Below are positions 1-12,464 of a stretch of DNA of 64,000 nucleotides, piece after piece. Both the position numbers and the translations under genes were made by a program. Every line of letters begins with the position of its first letter. Position 1 is the stretch's first letter. Below the pieces are notes generated by a model, which saw nothing but the letters and a program-made list of their open reading frames with translations, was not told where the DNA came from and made no database searches. Source of the stretch: Apostichopus japonicus (taxonomy: Eukaryota; Echinodermata; Holothuroidea; Aspidochirotida; Stichopodidae); the NCBI RefSeq assembly GCF_037975245.1, contig NC_092576.1, positions 43,531,611-43,595,610 of the forward strand, given 5' to 3'.

Positions 1-95
1 AGACACCACCATCGATCCCAGAAAATACACACATCACAGCTTGCTACTTTCGGTAATTAGACGCTAGTGTACAGTCAGTACATACAGTGTGTGTA
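1..95 (+). repeat. Dispersed repeat, copy 1 (cut by window edge)
   Basis: The first ~90 bases match 54709-54791 closely (shared start AGACACCACCATCGATCCCA, shared end around CTAGTGTACAGTC) with a few substitutions and a small indel. The repeat probably continues left of the window. Family unknown. Confidence 0.75.
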
Positions 96-839
96 TGTAT
101 ATTGCGCAATATTTATTCCATATCATAAGTATTGTGCCGAAATATGGGGAAATACATCAAGAAAAGCAGCATTTCCAACAATATTCTTAATATTAATAGT
201 TATAAATATTAATATACGTATTATTTTGTGATACAAAGTTTGAATACCATACCTCTGACTTTTTTTTTTAAATTTAGAAACTTTAAAAGTATCTCAAATA
301 ATAGATTTCAAAACTTGAGCGATTATGTTGAAGTTATAAACCATACGTTGCAAAATATATGTTTTCTTAGTGGGAGCTATATATAACCAGAAAAAAAAAC
401 ATGATTTTAAGCAGAAATATGTTAGAATGAGACAGAAACTACCTTGTTCTTCATTTTCAGGAGTAAAGTTCTATAATTCACTCGACGGCAAGTTTAAAAT
501 ACTGCAAAACTGTTAATTCATTTAGGAAAATGTGTAAACAAGAATTATTGACAACCTAAATGTGTAGGCAATTACCCTATTTTGTGATCGTTTTTGGATT
601 ATTTAGGTTTTGATATCTTTAAGCTATATTCCCACCACCAGTATTTTTAGTATATGTATTGTATAAGTGTTGTATTTCTGTGTTCCCAATTCGCATGCAA
701 CACTCAATACCACAAGCTTGAAATTTGTTTCAAAGTAGAATGTGAACTTGACCTATTTTGACATGTATATTATATATGTTATGCTTCTGAAGTTACTTGA
801 TATGTAAGGCGGCATTGAAATGTTATACCCATATAGGTG
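96..839. other. AT-rich stretch, no gene seen
   Basis: No convincing open frame, RNA or transposon end was found. The sequence is AT-rich with short homopolymer runs. Confidence 0.6.
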
Positions 840-1760
840 GACACTAGTGTAAAATGAGTGTACATTCAGTACGATAGTACAATAGTGTAGTAGTAGTAGT
901 AGTGTAGTACAATTAGTGCACAATAGTGTAGTACAATATTACATTAGTGTACAATTCCGTACAATAGTACAATAGTGTAGTACCATAGTGTAGTAATAGT
1001 GTAGTAGTAGTAGTGTAGTACAATAGTGTACAAAAGTGTAGTACAATATTACAATAGTGTACAATTAGTGTACAATCTGTACGATAGTCCAATAGCGTAC
1101 AATAGTGTAGTACTGACAATAGTGTAGTAGTAGTAGTGTAGTACAATAGTAGAGTGTAGTAGTAGTGTAGTAGTAGTGTAGTACACTAGTGTAGTACGAT
1201 ATTACAATAGTGTACAATAGTGTAGTACAATAGTGCAGTAGTGTAGAAATAGTAGTAGTGTAGTGCAATAGTAGTAGTGTAGTAGTAGTAGTGTAGTGCA
1301 ATAGTAGTAGTGTAGAAATAGTAGCTAGTGTAGTGCAATAGTAGTAGTGTAGAAATAGTAGCTAGTGTAGTGCAATAGTAGTAGTGTAGTAGTAGTAGTG
1401 TAGTACATGTACATTCCGTACAACAGTGTACAATAGTGTAGTACAATAGTGTAGTAGTGTAGTAGTAGTAGTAGTAGTAGTAGTAGTGTAGTACGATAGT
1501 AGTAGCTAGTGTAGTAGTAGTAGTGTAGTACAATTATAGTGTACAATAGTGTAGTACATTATTACAATCGTGTACAATTAGTGTACATTCCGTGCAATAG
1601 TACAATAGTGTACAATAGTATATAGTACAATAGTGTAGTAGTAGTAGTGTAGAACAATACTAGAGTGCAGTACATTAGTGAGTGTAGTACATTAGTGAGT
1701 GTAGTGCAATAGTGTAAAACAGTGTACGATTCCATACAATAGTGTACATTCCGTATACAT
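840..1760. repeat. Degenerate GTAGTA / GTGTAGTACAATA minisatellite
   Basis: About 900 bases are built from short variants of GTAGTAGTGTAGTACAATAGTGTACAATA. Nested higher-order copies are visible, for example a ~45-base unit containing GAAATAGTAGCTAGTGTAG repeated near 1316-1395. The Tyr/Thr/Leu-rich minus-strand frames here are products of the repeat, not genes. Confidence 0.9.
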
Positions 1761-2200
1761 TTTGACTTTATTTCACGCTCTCCCTTTACGTGCTACCTTT
1801 TAACTCTCTCACAGAACTACCAAACCAAATCTACACTAATATACATATATAAAGCACAAGAATGTGCGAGTACTATATTGTAAGATTATCAAACGATAGG
1901 GGACACTCTCCACTGCATGATTAAATACAATCGGCCACCTAAGGTTCAGGAATTAAGTTATACAAATACATGTTGTCACCTAACACTATGCCGTTATTAT
2001 GAACAGAAGAACAGTGTCTATATATATTGTCGCTATTTTGTACAAAACATATTTTCAGTCTCACTTTATAGACACTGCTTTTTGTATGACGACGTGTTAG
2101 GCGAAAATGTTCAACACGTTTCATAGTACAGACCGTGAAAGAGCTAAAATATCGCGGCAAATCCCACGATATTGCAGAGAATATAGTTACACAATTGTAA
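1761..2200. other. Unassigned stretch
   Basis: Nothing recognisable; two short overlapping frames on opposite strands show no family features. Confidence 0.5.
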
Positions 2201-2208
2201 CGTATGTA

Positions 2209-3235
2209 CACTGGCGGATCCAGGGCCTTTGTTTGGGAGGGGCCAAAGTGGCATTAGAGTGATATGGGGGAGGGGTCTAAGGGGAGGGGGTGACCCCCTC
2301 CCCTTTGGCAAATTTTCTATTGCTGAATGCCCTCAGATGCAATTTGGTGCGACAAAAGTGTACAATGGTGATGTAAATTTACTTCTTAAAAAAAATGTTT
2401 CCCAGGTGTAATTTTCTAAAATATTTATAAAACAAAGTTGGGATTTTCTTTCTCAAGAAATTGTATTTCTCATAGGTTATAAATTTCTTACAACCAGCCT
2501 GTAACTGCAAAATGGTGTTAAACTGTAATTCCTCATGCTTATACATTTACATAGCTCCCAACTCTTGAGAAGGCAAATGCTGGTCCATGCCACGAATCGT
2601 CGTCCTGGGGGAGGGGTATAAGGGGAGGGGGTGTTCCCCTCCCCTTTTGGACTTTTTTGGAATCCTGGTGATGCCTACATGTAAAATGGTGGCACTTAGA
2701 AGGGCTTTTGTCACCCAAAATGTTCTGAGAAATATGCATTTTTTGGTGTGTAACATCAATAAATTGAATAGTAGGTGATAATTCATTCTTTCCCGTGGTA
2801 TGAAAATGTTCGCTGCTCGCCCCAATGAAAAGAAATATAGGCTAATTTGAGGTTCAAATGATGCTGTAAAGGAGGTTTTATACTCTATTATGCTAAATGC
2901 TAAAGAAATGATGGTTGCTAAGTCAAAATTTGATGCAATTTTTTTGTGTTTACTTGAACAATTACAATGCGTTTTTTTTCTTCGGACGCTTGTGCGGGTC
3001 AGCGGGTTTGGGTGTTAGAATGCGGGTCTAATTCCCGCGAATTGCGGGTCAGTTGGGAGCTCTGCATTTAATTTTAAACCAGAAAACGAAAAGGTTTAGA
3101 CTAGTCTACCACTGCTATTCCTCTCGATTTTTTAAATTTCCAATCATATGATTTGGCGGATGTTCGGAAACACTTTTTGGCTCACCTTTGGGGGGGCCAT
3201 GGCCCCCCTCGCCCCCCCCCTTGGATCCGCCAGTG
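2209..3235. mobile_element. Nonautonomous hAT-like element, 1027 bp
   Basis: The ends form an inverted repeat (CACTGGCGGATCCA at the left; its complement TGGATCCGCCAGTG at the right). Exact 8-bp duplications CGTATGTA flank it at 2201-2208 and 3236-3243. An 8-bp target duplication with CA-NTGG-type termini is characteristic of the hAT superfamily. The interior has G-rich/C-rich blocks duplicated near 2265-2400 and 2605-2760, and no transposase frame. Confidence 0.88.
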
Positions 3236-3243
3236 CGTATGTA

Positions 3244-3485
3244 TGTATGTATATGTGATCTTCCCGCAAGCAGGAACTCGCGAAAGAAGCCATGGAGGCT
3301 TATAGACTCGCAAGCTGACCGAAGCCAATCTCTCGGCACATATCCATTTAACGTCCCGGCATGTCGGGAAGTTGTTATTGAACAACACCCTTGCCAGACG
3401 ACACACATTGCTGTCGGCGGGAATCGAACCGGGGATCTCATGACTGGGAGACGCCGGCGTTAACCACTAGGCTATACACTCCGCC
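3244..3485 (-). mobile_element. tRNA-derived SINE, family 1
   Basis: On the minus strand the right end is tRNA-like: a box A-like segment (TAGCCTAGTGG) and a box B (GGTTCGATTCC), starting near 3485. The body towards 3250 contains GCAAGCAGGAACTCGCGAA, also present at 48353-48372. It abuts the target duplication of the neighbouring hAT-like element. The fold departs from a canonical tRNA, so I do not call a tRNA gene. Confidence 0.75.
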
Positions 3486-4067
3486 GTAATAGAGTATTCC
3501 ATCAGAGAATAGGAGCAGCGATGGACAGCTAGGCAGTGTGTCTTTTCGGCAAGTGCATACATCATCCAAGTAGCGCACGCATAATTTTGTTCTACCGGGA
3601 CTTTCCCGATACAGCCGACGTTTACAAGCTTTTGAAAAAGTCAATGCACTGCGCAAGTTAAACTAGGGAGTTGTTGAACATCTCCCTGGGTAAACATTGT
3701 TCGTATGTGAAAAGCGATACTTTGGGTGGTACGACTTGTCGCGGGGCGGGGTTACGAAAAAAATCCTTTAAGTAAAACCAATCGTTCATAGTTTCCAAAC
3801 TGAAAGCAAATCAAATGGAAAACCTAAACATAATAGTACTATTCTAGCAGATTTGCCGACCTTGTGTTCGTAAAATTGTTCTAACAACTCTGGAAAAAAA
3901 CTGTTTTCACACTTTTATCTGTTTTTAGTAGTTATCAAAGCAACATGTATATCTTTTCATATTTCCTATTTTCTAATACAGAGTTCAGCAATATTCGTAG
4001 TGAACGTATATGTGGAAGGTTCTGGTGTGCTTTTACGAAAGTTCTGCATACCGATTAGGCTTTGTAG
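3486..4067. other. Unassigned stretch
   Basis: No gene, RNA or complete mobile element was recognised. Confidence 0.5.
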
Positions 4068-4075
4068 GTCTAGAA

Positions 4076-4459
4076 CAGTGGTTATCAAACTTTTTTTGGA
4101 CGACCGCCCCTTCGACCATCTTGAACTGTCCCAATGCCCCCATCCACCTACCCCCTCCCCTTGATCTACCGTTCATAGTCGGCCGCTCAAGCGAGCAATC
4201 AGACTGTCTGAAGATACGCATATAGGAATTAAAAAGTAGCCTGCATTCCCTACAAGATGATGAATTTTCTCTCAAACATAGTTTTTTCCCCCAGACCCCT
4301 GGATGCCTCTTTGTGCCATGAATCGCTACAGTGTTGTGTCGTAATCGTCAGGGACCCCCAAATCAGTGCCAACGCCCCCTTCTCTCCGTGTACCCTGAAG
4401 CGCCCCTGAGACTTCCCAACGCCCCCAGGGGGCGGCAGGGACTACTTTGAGAACCACTG
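4076..4459. mobile_element. Nonautonomous hAT element, Charlie-type ends, 384 bp
   Basis: The termini are CAGTGGTTATCAAACTTT and TTTGAGAACCACTG, an inverted repeat closely resembling the CAGTGGTTCTCAA ends of vertebrate Charlie-type hAT elements. The exact 8-bp duplication GTCTAGAA flanks it at 4068-4075 and 4460-4467. The interior is C-rich (repeated CGCCCC/GCCCCC) and non-coding. Confidence 0.93.
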
Positions 4460-4467
4460 GTCTAGAA

Positions 4468-6512
4468 CATTCGACCTTTGTTACTCGATCAATTCATGCT
4501 GGGTCAAAATGTATTCATTTCACCTGGTAGACCTACGCCTAACTATTTGAAGAAAAAGTATTTATGTATATCCCCTGATGTTCAGCTGTAAGTTTATGTG
4601 GTAGGCTACTTTGATTCCTAAGCAGCGTTTCTTATAACGGCGGGATATTCGTGCCACGTTTACCCGGGCCAAGCTGTCCTAACCCCACCCTTCATGAGGG
4701 GCTTGATAATGCTCGGTCTAGCCCTGTTCCCACGCAGTGAAAGAGTGGGGCAATTAGCCTTCCCATCAATAGGTCGATCAAGGGTGAAGCAAGTCCGCGT
4801 TCGTGGGAACATGCCTATTTATTCTACGGGTATGCGATGACAAAAGTTCTCATGCTGGGCAACTTCCTATATTAATATTAAAGAAAAAACATTGATAGGA
4901 CACTCATAGGAGGAGTTTTTGAAACGAAAGTGCACTAAACATACACATTTGACCCCGTGACTTTGTGACATTTGACCTTAGTTACCGTGTTTACCACAAA
5001 TGTTCATCATCCTATCCAAGTTTGAGGAATGTTGACTCATCCTGTAAGGAATTCATTGACACAAAATTATGAATTAATAAATACATTTGACCTGTGACCA
5101 CGTGAACTTTTTCCTTAATTACCATGTAAATTCCATATATAAATAACCATTGCATTAGCATTTTACATGTGAATGTGTCATGTCAATTCATCCTCCCTTT
5201 AGGAGCAATGTGATGCAAAATGAGTGTTCTCGTCGGTTTTAATTCTTCATCAATTCAAGCAGGTCACTTGTGCTTACACTTGAATCATTTAGTAACAATA
5301 CTTAGTTAGATAGTTGAAACAATATTTATTAATATACATTTGTATTTATATATTTATTAAGGATATACAATTTTGTCAATGCCACGCCAAACTAATTCCA
5401 TTGTACATTGTTGACGAAACAAATTGTGTTGACAGATAATCTCTCGGGTGGCACATGGACTATGAACCTACAAATGTTATTATATTGTGATGCCGTTGGT
5501 CATCATATATGTCGCCCTCTATTTGTCGTAGGCTACATTACGTAATAATTACAGCTCACGTGATGTCTGAAGCAGACCTCGAGACCTCCGACCAGTCTTC
5601 GCTCCCGATCTGAATCGTTTGGTTCGGTAGTATCCCTGGCTCCGACCATTGTGGTCGTACTTGTATCTGTCTTGTATTCGTCTTTTATCCACTTGTGTAC
5701 GTATCGTTATAGGACTCTACTTCGGTATTGAGACCTCGTTTGTGACCAATATCGTTAAGTGCATGTTTTCTACCTATTATTGAGGGCTTCGTGCCGATGA
5801 ATTGTTTGTACCGTGGCTGTTTATAGTAATAGATTGCGAAATCTACACAGCGCTTGTTCTTTACTCGTTTATCTATGTGTTATATCTTTTGCATGTAATA
5901 GCGAGATTTAAGGCTCGTCGTTACTAACATACAACCATCCAAGCGGCATTTGTTTCCATACCACCACCAGTCCTCAGAAGGGAATATTTGGACGCCCCAG
6001 AATCTTAGACTGAGTTAGCGTTACAATATACTTGTAATTACCACTGTAACACAACTAAACTGCATGTGAAGGCTATGAAAGGCGGTTATTTTATCTGTAA
6101 CTTTGCAATATAAATAAGAAGACCATAATGAAATGATACATAACATCTATAGCACTTCTGTACCGGCCCATAGCTCTTGTTCTCTGTACGCGTGGTGGCA
6201 ACGGCTATAGTTGGAGTTTTTATGGTGTTCACTTTTGTCAAATGTATCAAACTTGCAGTGTAACGTTTGAATTTTTAGCATGCAGGGACCTGGTCAAGAT
6301 AATCCCTTAAGGAATTTATTGCGCAGAAGCTGAAATAAATTTATAAGACAATCGATAAGAAGTGACCTAAGTAAATCAAAAGAGGCAACAAAACAAGTCA
6401 CACCATTAGTAATTCCCTATTTTATATTCCACAGCGATGAGCAAACTCTATATGATCGAACGATCCATCGAATAAAGTTTAGTTATTCTTTCTCTTTTGT
6501 CTTTTTGGGCAG
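4468..6512 (+). other. Upstream of sulfotransferase exon; probably intronic
   Basis: The segment ends in a strong splice acceptor (pyrimidine tract 6484-6507, AG at 6511-6512). At least the right part is therefore intron of the sulfotransferase gene. The missing 5' exon(s), expected to encode the cytoplasmic tail and signal anchor, were not located. A GC-rich patch at 4640-4810 resembles no family I know. Confidence 0.5.
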
Positions 6513-7521
6513 ACTCTTCAACGCAACACCTTTAACTATAACGAAATCCGACCAAGTGCAACTGCCATCAGCGAGGGAAGAATGCCACGTTGTACACAGC
6601 AAGTTAAATACATGTAACAAATTACCAAATTATTTCTTACATGAGAGCAGGCGAAGAGATTTCGACCAATCCATCATCAATTTCTGGCATATACAAAAAG
6701 CTGGAGGATCGACCGTTGCACATTGCATGGTTAATATGGTAAAAGAATTAAACTTGCCTGAGACGTTTCACGGAGGACCTTCTTGTAAAAAAAAGGACGG
6801 AATGGTAGACAGAAGTGCTTACTTTACTAACGTGTCTCTTAATCACCCAATCGTTAGAGGACATGGTACGCTAGGGTTATGTGATTTTATTCACGACAAA
6901 ATTACCACGAGAAACTGTTCAACTTTTGCACTTTTCAGAGATCCAGTAGAAAGGGCAGTGTCTAATTACTTCTTTAATCGACAAATTGCAACAAAACTGG
7001 GACATACAACAGGTGGGTTCGCTAAAGCTCTCCAACATAATATAACAGAGTGGTTGAAGCAAGTAGGGTCAGTGACATTGCAAGGGTTTGCAAACGAATG
7101 GCGACTTGAGGAGAAAGGGAATTCGCAAGAGATTTGCAAAGAGCAAAGAAGTTCTATTGTAGAAGTAAGGGGATGGCGTCTCGTCGATGGGTTTTTACAG
7201 AGCATCATTGATAACATGGATAGGCATTTTTCTGTCATTGGTATAACAGAGGACCTGGAAAGTACTTATGAAATATTAGAGTTTGTTTACGGATTACCAT
7301 TTACGAAAACGTGTATCGGTTTACACATAATGAAAGGCAAATACGATAGTATAACTCATACGAAGCAGGAAACACTCAAGGCAGACGCAAAACGACAACT
7401 TATGGAAGACGAGGAGGTTATGAAATTACTTCAATTTGATATTCTCATTTATCAAAGAGCAAAAGAAATATTTTATCAACAGAAGATAATTCTAGAGAAT
7501 TATAAACAGGTATACAACTAA
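6513..7521 (+). CDS. Sulfotransferase, terminal exon (HS2ST/HS6ST-like P-loop fold)
   Basis: Likely a Golgi type II membrane carbohydrate sulfotransferase that moves sulfate from PAPS to a glycan. The open frame extends left to a TTG at 6505, but the true boundary is an acceptor: pyrimidine tract then AG at 6511-6512, so coding enters at 6513 as the third base of a codon. Residues below count from that TTG (338 codons). HIQKAGGST at 62-70 matches the 5'-phosphosulfate-binding loop (family form H-x-x-K-[TA]-G-G-[ST]). FALFRDPVERAVSNYFF at 141-157 matches the 3'-phosphate-binding motif (RDPVxRxxSxY/F). These two motifs in this spacing define the Sulfotransfer_2-type family. No transmembrane anchor is visible, as expected if it lies upstream. 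Stop TAA 7519-7521; an AATAAA at 7823-7828 lies inside the following satellite. The acceptor sugar cannot be told from sequence. Confidence 0.85.
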
Positions 7522-7724
7522 ATACGGAGAAGAAGAAAAAGAGTTCGCTTGCCTACAGATTGCATAAGCGTTAAGTTGAGACTAAATATTTCAATGTCTT
7601 TATCACACTCTAATTGTGAAGTGATATTGATTTTAAAGATATGCTCCTTTTTGTTAAGTTGAAAATCAGCAACCACTATTCACAGCAACATGATAATAGT
7701 TACAAAATGTTACTAAACTTATTT

Positions 7725-8460
7725 AGAGCCAAGGTATGATGGTTGGATGTTGTAAAAAAAATGTCCTAAGAATACTTCAAGAGTTTTTGGATGCTAAAAG
7801 AGGTAATACTTTACGAGTAAACAATAAACATATGACGTCACTGTTATAGGTTGGACGACAATTAAAACTAAGGAGTTCCTTGCAACAGCAACATGGAAAC
7901 GACATAATTGAAATGTTCTTGCACTTATTTAGAAACAGGATGTGTTGGTTGAAAGTAATGGAGAGATATCAAAATAATACTTAAATAGTTGTTGGGTGCT
8001 AGGGGAGGTGTTATTTTACGAGTAAACAATATACATATGACGTCACTCTTATACGTTGTAAGATAATGAAAATAGAGCAGTTTCTTGTCACAGCAAGATG
8101 ATAACATAATTTAAATGTTCTTGCACTAACAGTATTAAGGACCAGGTAATGTTTGTTGAAAGCTATATAGGAATGTCTGAAGAATATTTTAACAGTTGTT
8201 GGGTGCTAAGAGAGGTGTTATGTAAAGAGTAAACAATAAAAAAATAACGTCATTCTTATACGTTGTACTGTACGACAGTTAAACAGAGCATTTCCTTGTC
8301 ACAGCAAGATGATAACATAATTAAATACAGTATTAAGAACCAGGATGTGTTGGCTGAAATAAAAGAGGAATGTCCGAAGAATATTTTAAGAGTTGTTGGA
8401 TTGTTAAAGCAGTGTTAGTTTTCGAAGAAAACAACAGATTTATGTTGCGATAAACATAAT
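7725..8460. repeat. ~200-bp tandem satellite, about 3.5 copies
   Basis: Successive units start near 7727, 7930, 8133 and 8334. They share blocks such as GAGTAAACAATA, ATGACGTCACT and CACAGCAAGATGATAACAT. Each full unit carries a CRE-like (A/T)GACGTCA or variant. The last copy is truncated. The array begins about 200 bp after the sulfotransferase stop codon and may overlap its 3' UTR. Confidence 0.85.
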
Positions 8461-10198
8461 TTAAATAAATGCATCGTTGTAACACACTTTCCGTCTCCTG
8501 AAGTCTGGCTTGAGACTCATCTTTAACGCAAATGTAGTCTGTCAAAAACGCAGTGACCAGGCAAAAATATATTCGTAGGTTTGGGAAAATTACAAGTAGC
8601 ACTTTCCCATGAAGGTAGGGTCGGTTAACTCTGAGATCGTGGGACAACTTGAAAAGGCGGAATGCTCATACAAAACTAAAGATATTAAGGCAAACTTTGG
8701 TTTACTGTGCACATGGATCTTGTATTTAAAAACAATGGGGTCACTTAATATAAAAGAAAAATGTAAATGATATAAATGGGTAGCTGACAGATCTTATCAG
8801 AGCTGTTACGTCAAGAAATCCACTGAACTTATTGGAAAATACAATGCTTAAAATTCCTAAAGAAATAAGAACAAAATTGCGGCGTGGGTCGACCAAATGC
8901 AAAGTCGCGATATATAATTGCTTCCTTGGGTTACTTCCGGGGCAGATTCACTCTGTTCGGGGACATCTCTGGGGTTAGGTGACTCTCTGGACGGCGCTAC
9001 ACCAGCTTACTCTTAACTCCCTGGTATCTGGGGTCCATTGACCTATCAGCTGTCAATTAAGTTACTAAATAATTACCAGACACATTACTTAACCCGAATC
9101 TAAACTTATAAATTTTTCTCATCATTGTCCTTAAATAAATTTGAAGATACACCCATCGATCACCAAGAATATTCCCACCAAAGCAAAATAGCTATTGAAC
9201 TGTCTATTTCCCCACAGTTCTCAAAAGTGATAGAGGCTTGATAGAGGCATGTATTCCTAGAAAAGAAGGACCACACAAAAACATTACTTAATTTGTTTAA
9301 AACAAAGACAAAAGTCACACGGGGCCACCTGACAACGAACTGTTGCCCTGTAGTAGTTGGAATAGGGAACTCTTCAATCTACCAAAGTAAGGTATTCATT
9401 GTCAAATGAATAAACCAAAATAAAGAAAGGAAAGGAAAAGATCAAATGAATAAAACAAAGGAGGAAAATGAAAGAAAGTGATAAACATAAACAACAACAA
9501 AACATTAACCAGGATGATTATGCTTTGGTTACTCAAAAAATCCTTTCTGAGTTAGATAAAAATAATTGATTTGTAAGTAAAAACTATTATTTTGCTGTAA
9601 TGAAATACATGTTTGATATAATGAAATATGACTTGGTAAAAAAAGTTATTACGTCATAATGATTAATTATGAATTTGTTACATATAAATGTCTGATTAAT
9701 ACGTACCACACATGAAGAATTTGTAACATGCAAATCAAATAAAAATAAATATAAATTCCTCATAACGAATTGTAATTTCTGAAAATCGTTATTGATTTGT
9801 TAATACAAATTATTTGTTTTAATGATATTACATTTATAAGCCATGCAAAGAATGGAAACTTGCTTTTGTTCGTATCCCGTGTCCTATAAGGTTCGGTTGG
9901 GCTGACCTTTAATGACGTACCGTATTTGGTAGAAAACAAATGTTTCCTTTTTTCTTTCAATATTCTAGGTAGTGAATTTAAAAATGGAGGTTGAGTAAGG
10001 GAATCGTACAACCGTCTAAAGACTGCAATTGCAAAGAACACACAAAATATCCTCAAATAACTTCAGCATATATGTACTGTTTCAACGATGTAGGTGGCGT
10101 GATACTAAGGTGCACAGTGCGCATTGTTATATCATATGACCGCACTGTACAGTAATCAACACTACGGCGTTCAAGCAAACACTGGGTGTTAGCACAGT
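8461..10198. other. AT-rich stretch, no gene seen
   Basis: No open frame with family features was found. A somewhat GC-richer patch lies at 8880-9010. Confidence 0.5.
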
Positions 10199-10445
10199 CA
10201 TAATCGCGAGCTAACAGGCAGTCATACGTATTGCGCAATACAGGGGATTTTTCACAGTTCGTTTCGTGTTCGCCAGAGACATGTTACAGCGCGTGAGGTG
10301 CTATATACGTGACTTCTAACATCGGATTGAACACTTTTTTAGAACAGACTTCGTCCAATTTAGGGGTGTCGCAAAAACAACCGGTACTAACCGTGAAGGG
10401 TCATGTAACGTGCTCCATTCTAGCCCTCGACGAGTATAGCCATGG
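10199..10445. repeat. Long direct repeat, copy 1 (partner 20254-20515)
   Basis: About 250 bp match 20254-20515 in the same orientation at roughly 80-85% by eye. Shared blocks include ATACAGGGGATTTTTCA, ATGTTACAGCGCGTGA and ACCGTGAAGGGTCATGTAAC. It contains the palindrome ATTGCGCAAT (10230-10239) four bases before a kappaB-like GGGGATTTTTC, an arrangement echoing the TRIM gene promoters at 18.7 and 34.3 kb. A G-run follows at 10457-10480. Confidence 0.8.
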
Positions 10446-10559
10446 CGGCGATCATAGGGGGCGGACGGGGGGGGGGGGACATGTCCATCAATATTTTAGG
10501 TGGGGGATATAGTATCTAACCCCACCCCCAATATTTGGTGGGGCCTTTTTTTTTGCTCG

Positions 10560-10690
10560 TCCATGTTTATGAATTGTCAATAGTAAACAACCCTGTAACT
10601 GGACGACATATTTTAATCTAGGAGTGACTCGAACTCGGAACCTTAGGATTGAAAGGCACCGGCTTTAGCCACTGAGCTAACACTCCACTT
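10560..10690 (-). mobile_element. tRNA-derived SINE, family 1, truncated copy
   Basis: The minus strand carries GGAGTGTTAGCTCAGTGG (box A region) and GAGTTCGAGTCA (box B region), with GGAGTG/CACTCC able to pair as an acceptor-like stem. The body CAACCCTGTAACTGGACGACAT matches the copy near 48470 (in pieces shorter than 20 bases). The tail half seen in the other two copies is missing. Confidence 0.75.
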
Positions 10691-11490
10691 AATGTAACCC
10701 GCACATTCATAATCAAATGTAAATACAAAGCCATAATAGAACTGTATTTGCCTGCAAATACGCAGTATTTTAGTGTGCGTGGAGTGCTTGCAGTATTATA
10801 GTAAGAACTTTTCGGTTATTCGTGGTTTTATCTTTGGGCGCACACATTTTGTAGGTACCTACAAATTGAGGGCGCTTGTGAGCGGCGCGACAGGCTCAGA
10901 ATCAGTTGCGTACGCGGCTAGACTTTGAAACTGCAAATGTAAAGAGATTATATGACACTTGGAACTTCAACGTCCAGTTATGTAGTTATCGTTCACTTGT
11001 CAAGTATTACCAAAAGTGTAACGCGCAGGCGCACTACAAATAATCAACTGCACCGCCGGTGATTTTGAAACCGTACACTCGTGACAAACAGATATTTCAC
11101 GTTGGCAAAGAAATAAAAAGGAAAGGTCTTTATAAGGTTCATAGCATAGGTTACGTAACTTCCACACGCTGAAGACGAAAACAAAATTGAAATATGAAAA
11201 CGTACGTGTGATCGTTAAAGCTATGTTTATCAAAATTATCAAAATAATAATGAGTCAAAGTAATACAGATTAATTACTTTTTTTGCATTTTTCTTTCAAT
11301 CTAAGTCAGCAAAAAGAGAAAATGCTTAACCGAAATGATATACATAGTTTTAGCCAATGACCAGTGAACTAACATACTAATGACATTGATTATTTATATA
11401 TGTGCCCGTGTCCGTTAAAAAAAAACGTTCATGTCGCATTGAAAATAACAGTGAGAAACGGAAATGCAAGTAACAGAAAAAAGAATAAGA
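10691..11490. other. Unassigned stretch
   Basis: No gene or repeat was recognised. Confidence 0.5.
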
Positions 11491-11935
11491 CATTGAAGGC
11501 GTTGTGGTCAAGTGGACTTGTGATCTAAGGATTACAGGTTCATGTTCTAACCAGATCAATACGTTGTGTTCTTGGGCAAGGCACTCCATTGCCTATCTTC
11601 ACCCAGGTGTATAAATGGGGACTTGCGAGATAACTTGTTAATATATATAGTTGCGTTAGCCGATTTGTGGCAGTACCCTATGGGAAGTCCCCTAGGGGAC
11701 ACGTGGTTGTCGTGCACTGTGTTGCCCCAGGAGAGATTGATTGAGTTGTGCACACTTTGTTGTGTAGGTGTGACAAGTTACCAATGACCAGAGTTAACTT
11801 GTAAAGTCGTGTGAGAGGGCCTCGGTCTTGAACAAGACTGTAAACCTGCGCCAGTGGTGTCCAGGCGACAGATATGGCGCGTTTTAAGTGGCACAAAATT
11901 AAATTAAATTAATTAAAATAAATTAAAAGGTAAAC
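11491..11935 (+). mobile_element. tRNA-derived SINE, family 2, copy 1
   Basis: Starts with GGCGTTGTGGTCAAGTGG and GATCTAAGGATTACAGGTTC, a tRNA-like head with box A and box B. The body follows with TTGGGCAAGGCACT and TCACCCAGGTGTATAAATGG, and the copy ends in an AAATT-rich tail (11896-11935). Other copies are at 29010-29370 (-), 31381-32425 (interrupted) and 57494-57842. Confidence 0.88.
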
Positions 11936-12456
11936 GTCACTTACAATATGTTAAATTCTTAAAAAAAAAAAAAAAAATACAATTTTCAGAGAAGATCTGA
12001 AGGACGAAAGAGACGAAGATTGCTTGATGGATTAAGGTCATTTGTTTCAAAGATTTGGGGGCAGCAAAAGCAAGACAGCGGTTTTCCCGGGGACGTTTTA
12101 AAAGGATGAAATTATTTGAAATTGCTCGTGATCAGTTGTGTAATAATAATTATGTAAGATTACAAACTGTACCTAGTATTATACGGAAATTATAATAATA
12201 ATAATAATTAATAAAAATTATTATAATAATACAAATTATACGGACATATTAAATCAATAGACGGCTTGTTTTAATGTACCTTTTTTTTTCTTTTTTCTTT
12301 TTTGAAAAAGAAAAATAGGTCACCGAGAAGACCTTTTTCTGTTACGCAAGTCCACCACAATTGCAAACGGCAAATTTAAATTAGACAATCATACACTTCA
12401 CCTGTTTGAATATTTAAATTGTAAGACAACGGATAACATTGGCTTGATACTAAACG
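11936..12456. other. AT-rich stretch, no gene seen
   Basis: Contains a poly-A run near 11961-11976 and TAA/AAT microsatellite-like sequence at 12180-12235. Confidence 0.6.
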
Positions 12457-12464
12457 TGTTAAGC

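Noticed and set aside
913-1546. Four minus-strand frames rich in Tyr, Thr and Leu
   Set aside because: Products of the TAG minisatellite with no start context, domain or splice signals.
3413-3485. Possible tRNA gene on the minus strand (also 10618-10690, 48499-48570, 57494-57565)
   Set aside because: Box A and B are present, but spacing and stems are irregular and each is joined to a shared SINE body.
7725-8460. CRISPR-like regular repeat
   Set aside because: The whole ~200-bp unit repeats; there are no short repeats with unique spacers, and the DNA is eukaryotic.
10446-10560. G-run block as another hAT-like element
   Set aside because: No matching inverted ends or 8-bp duplication could be found.
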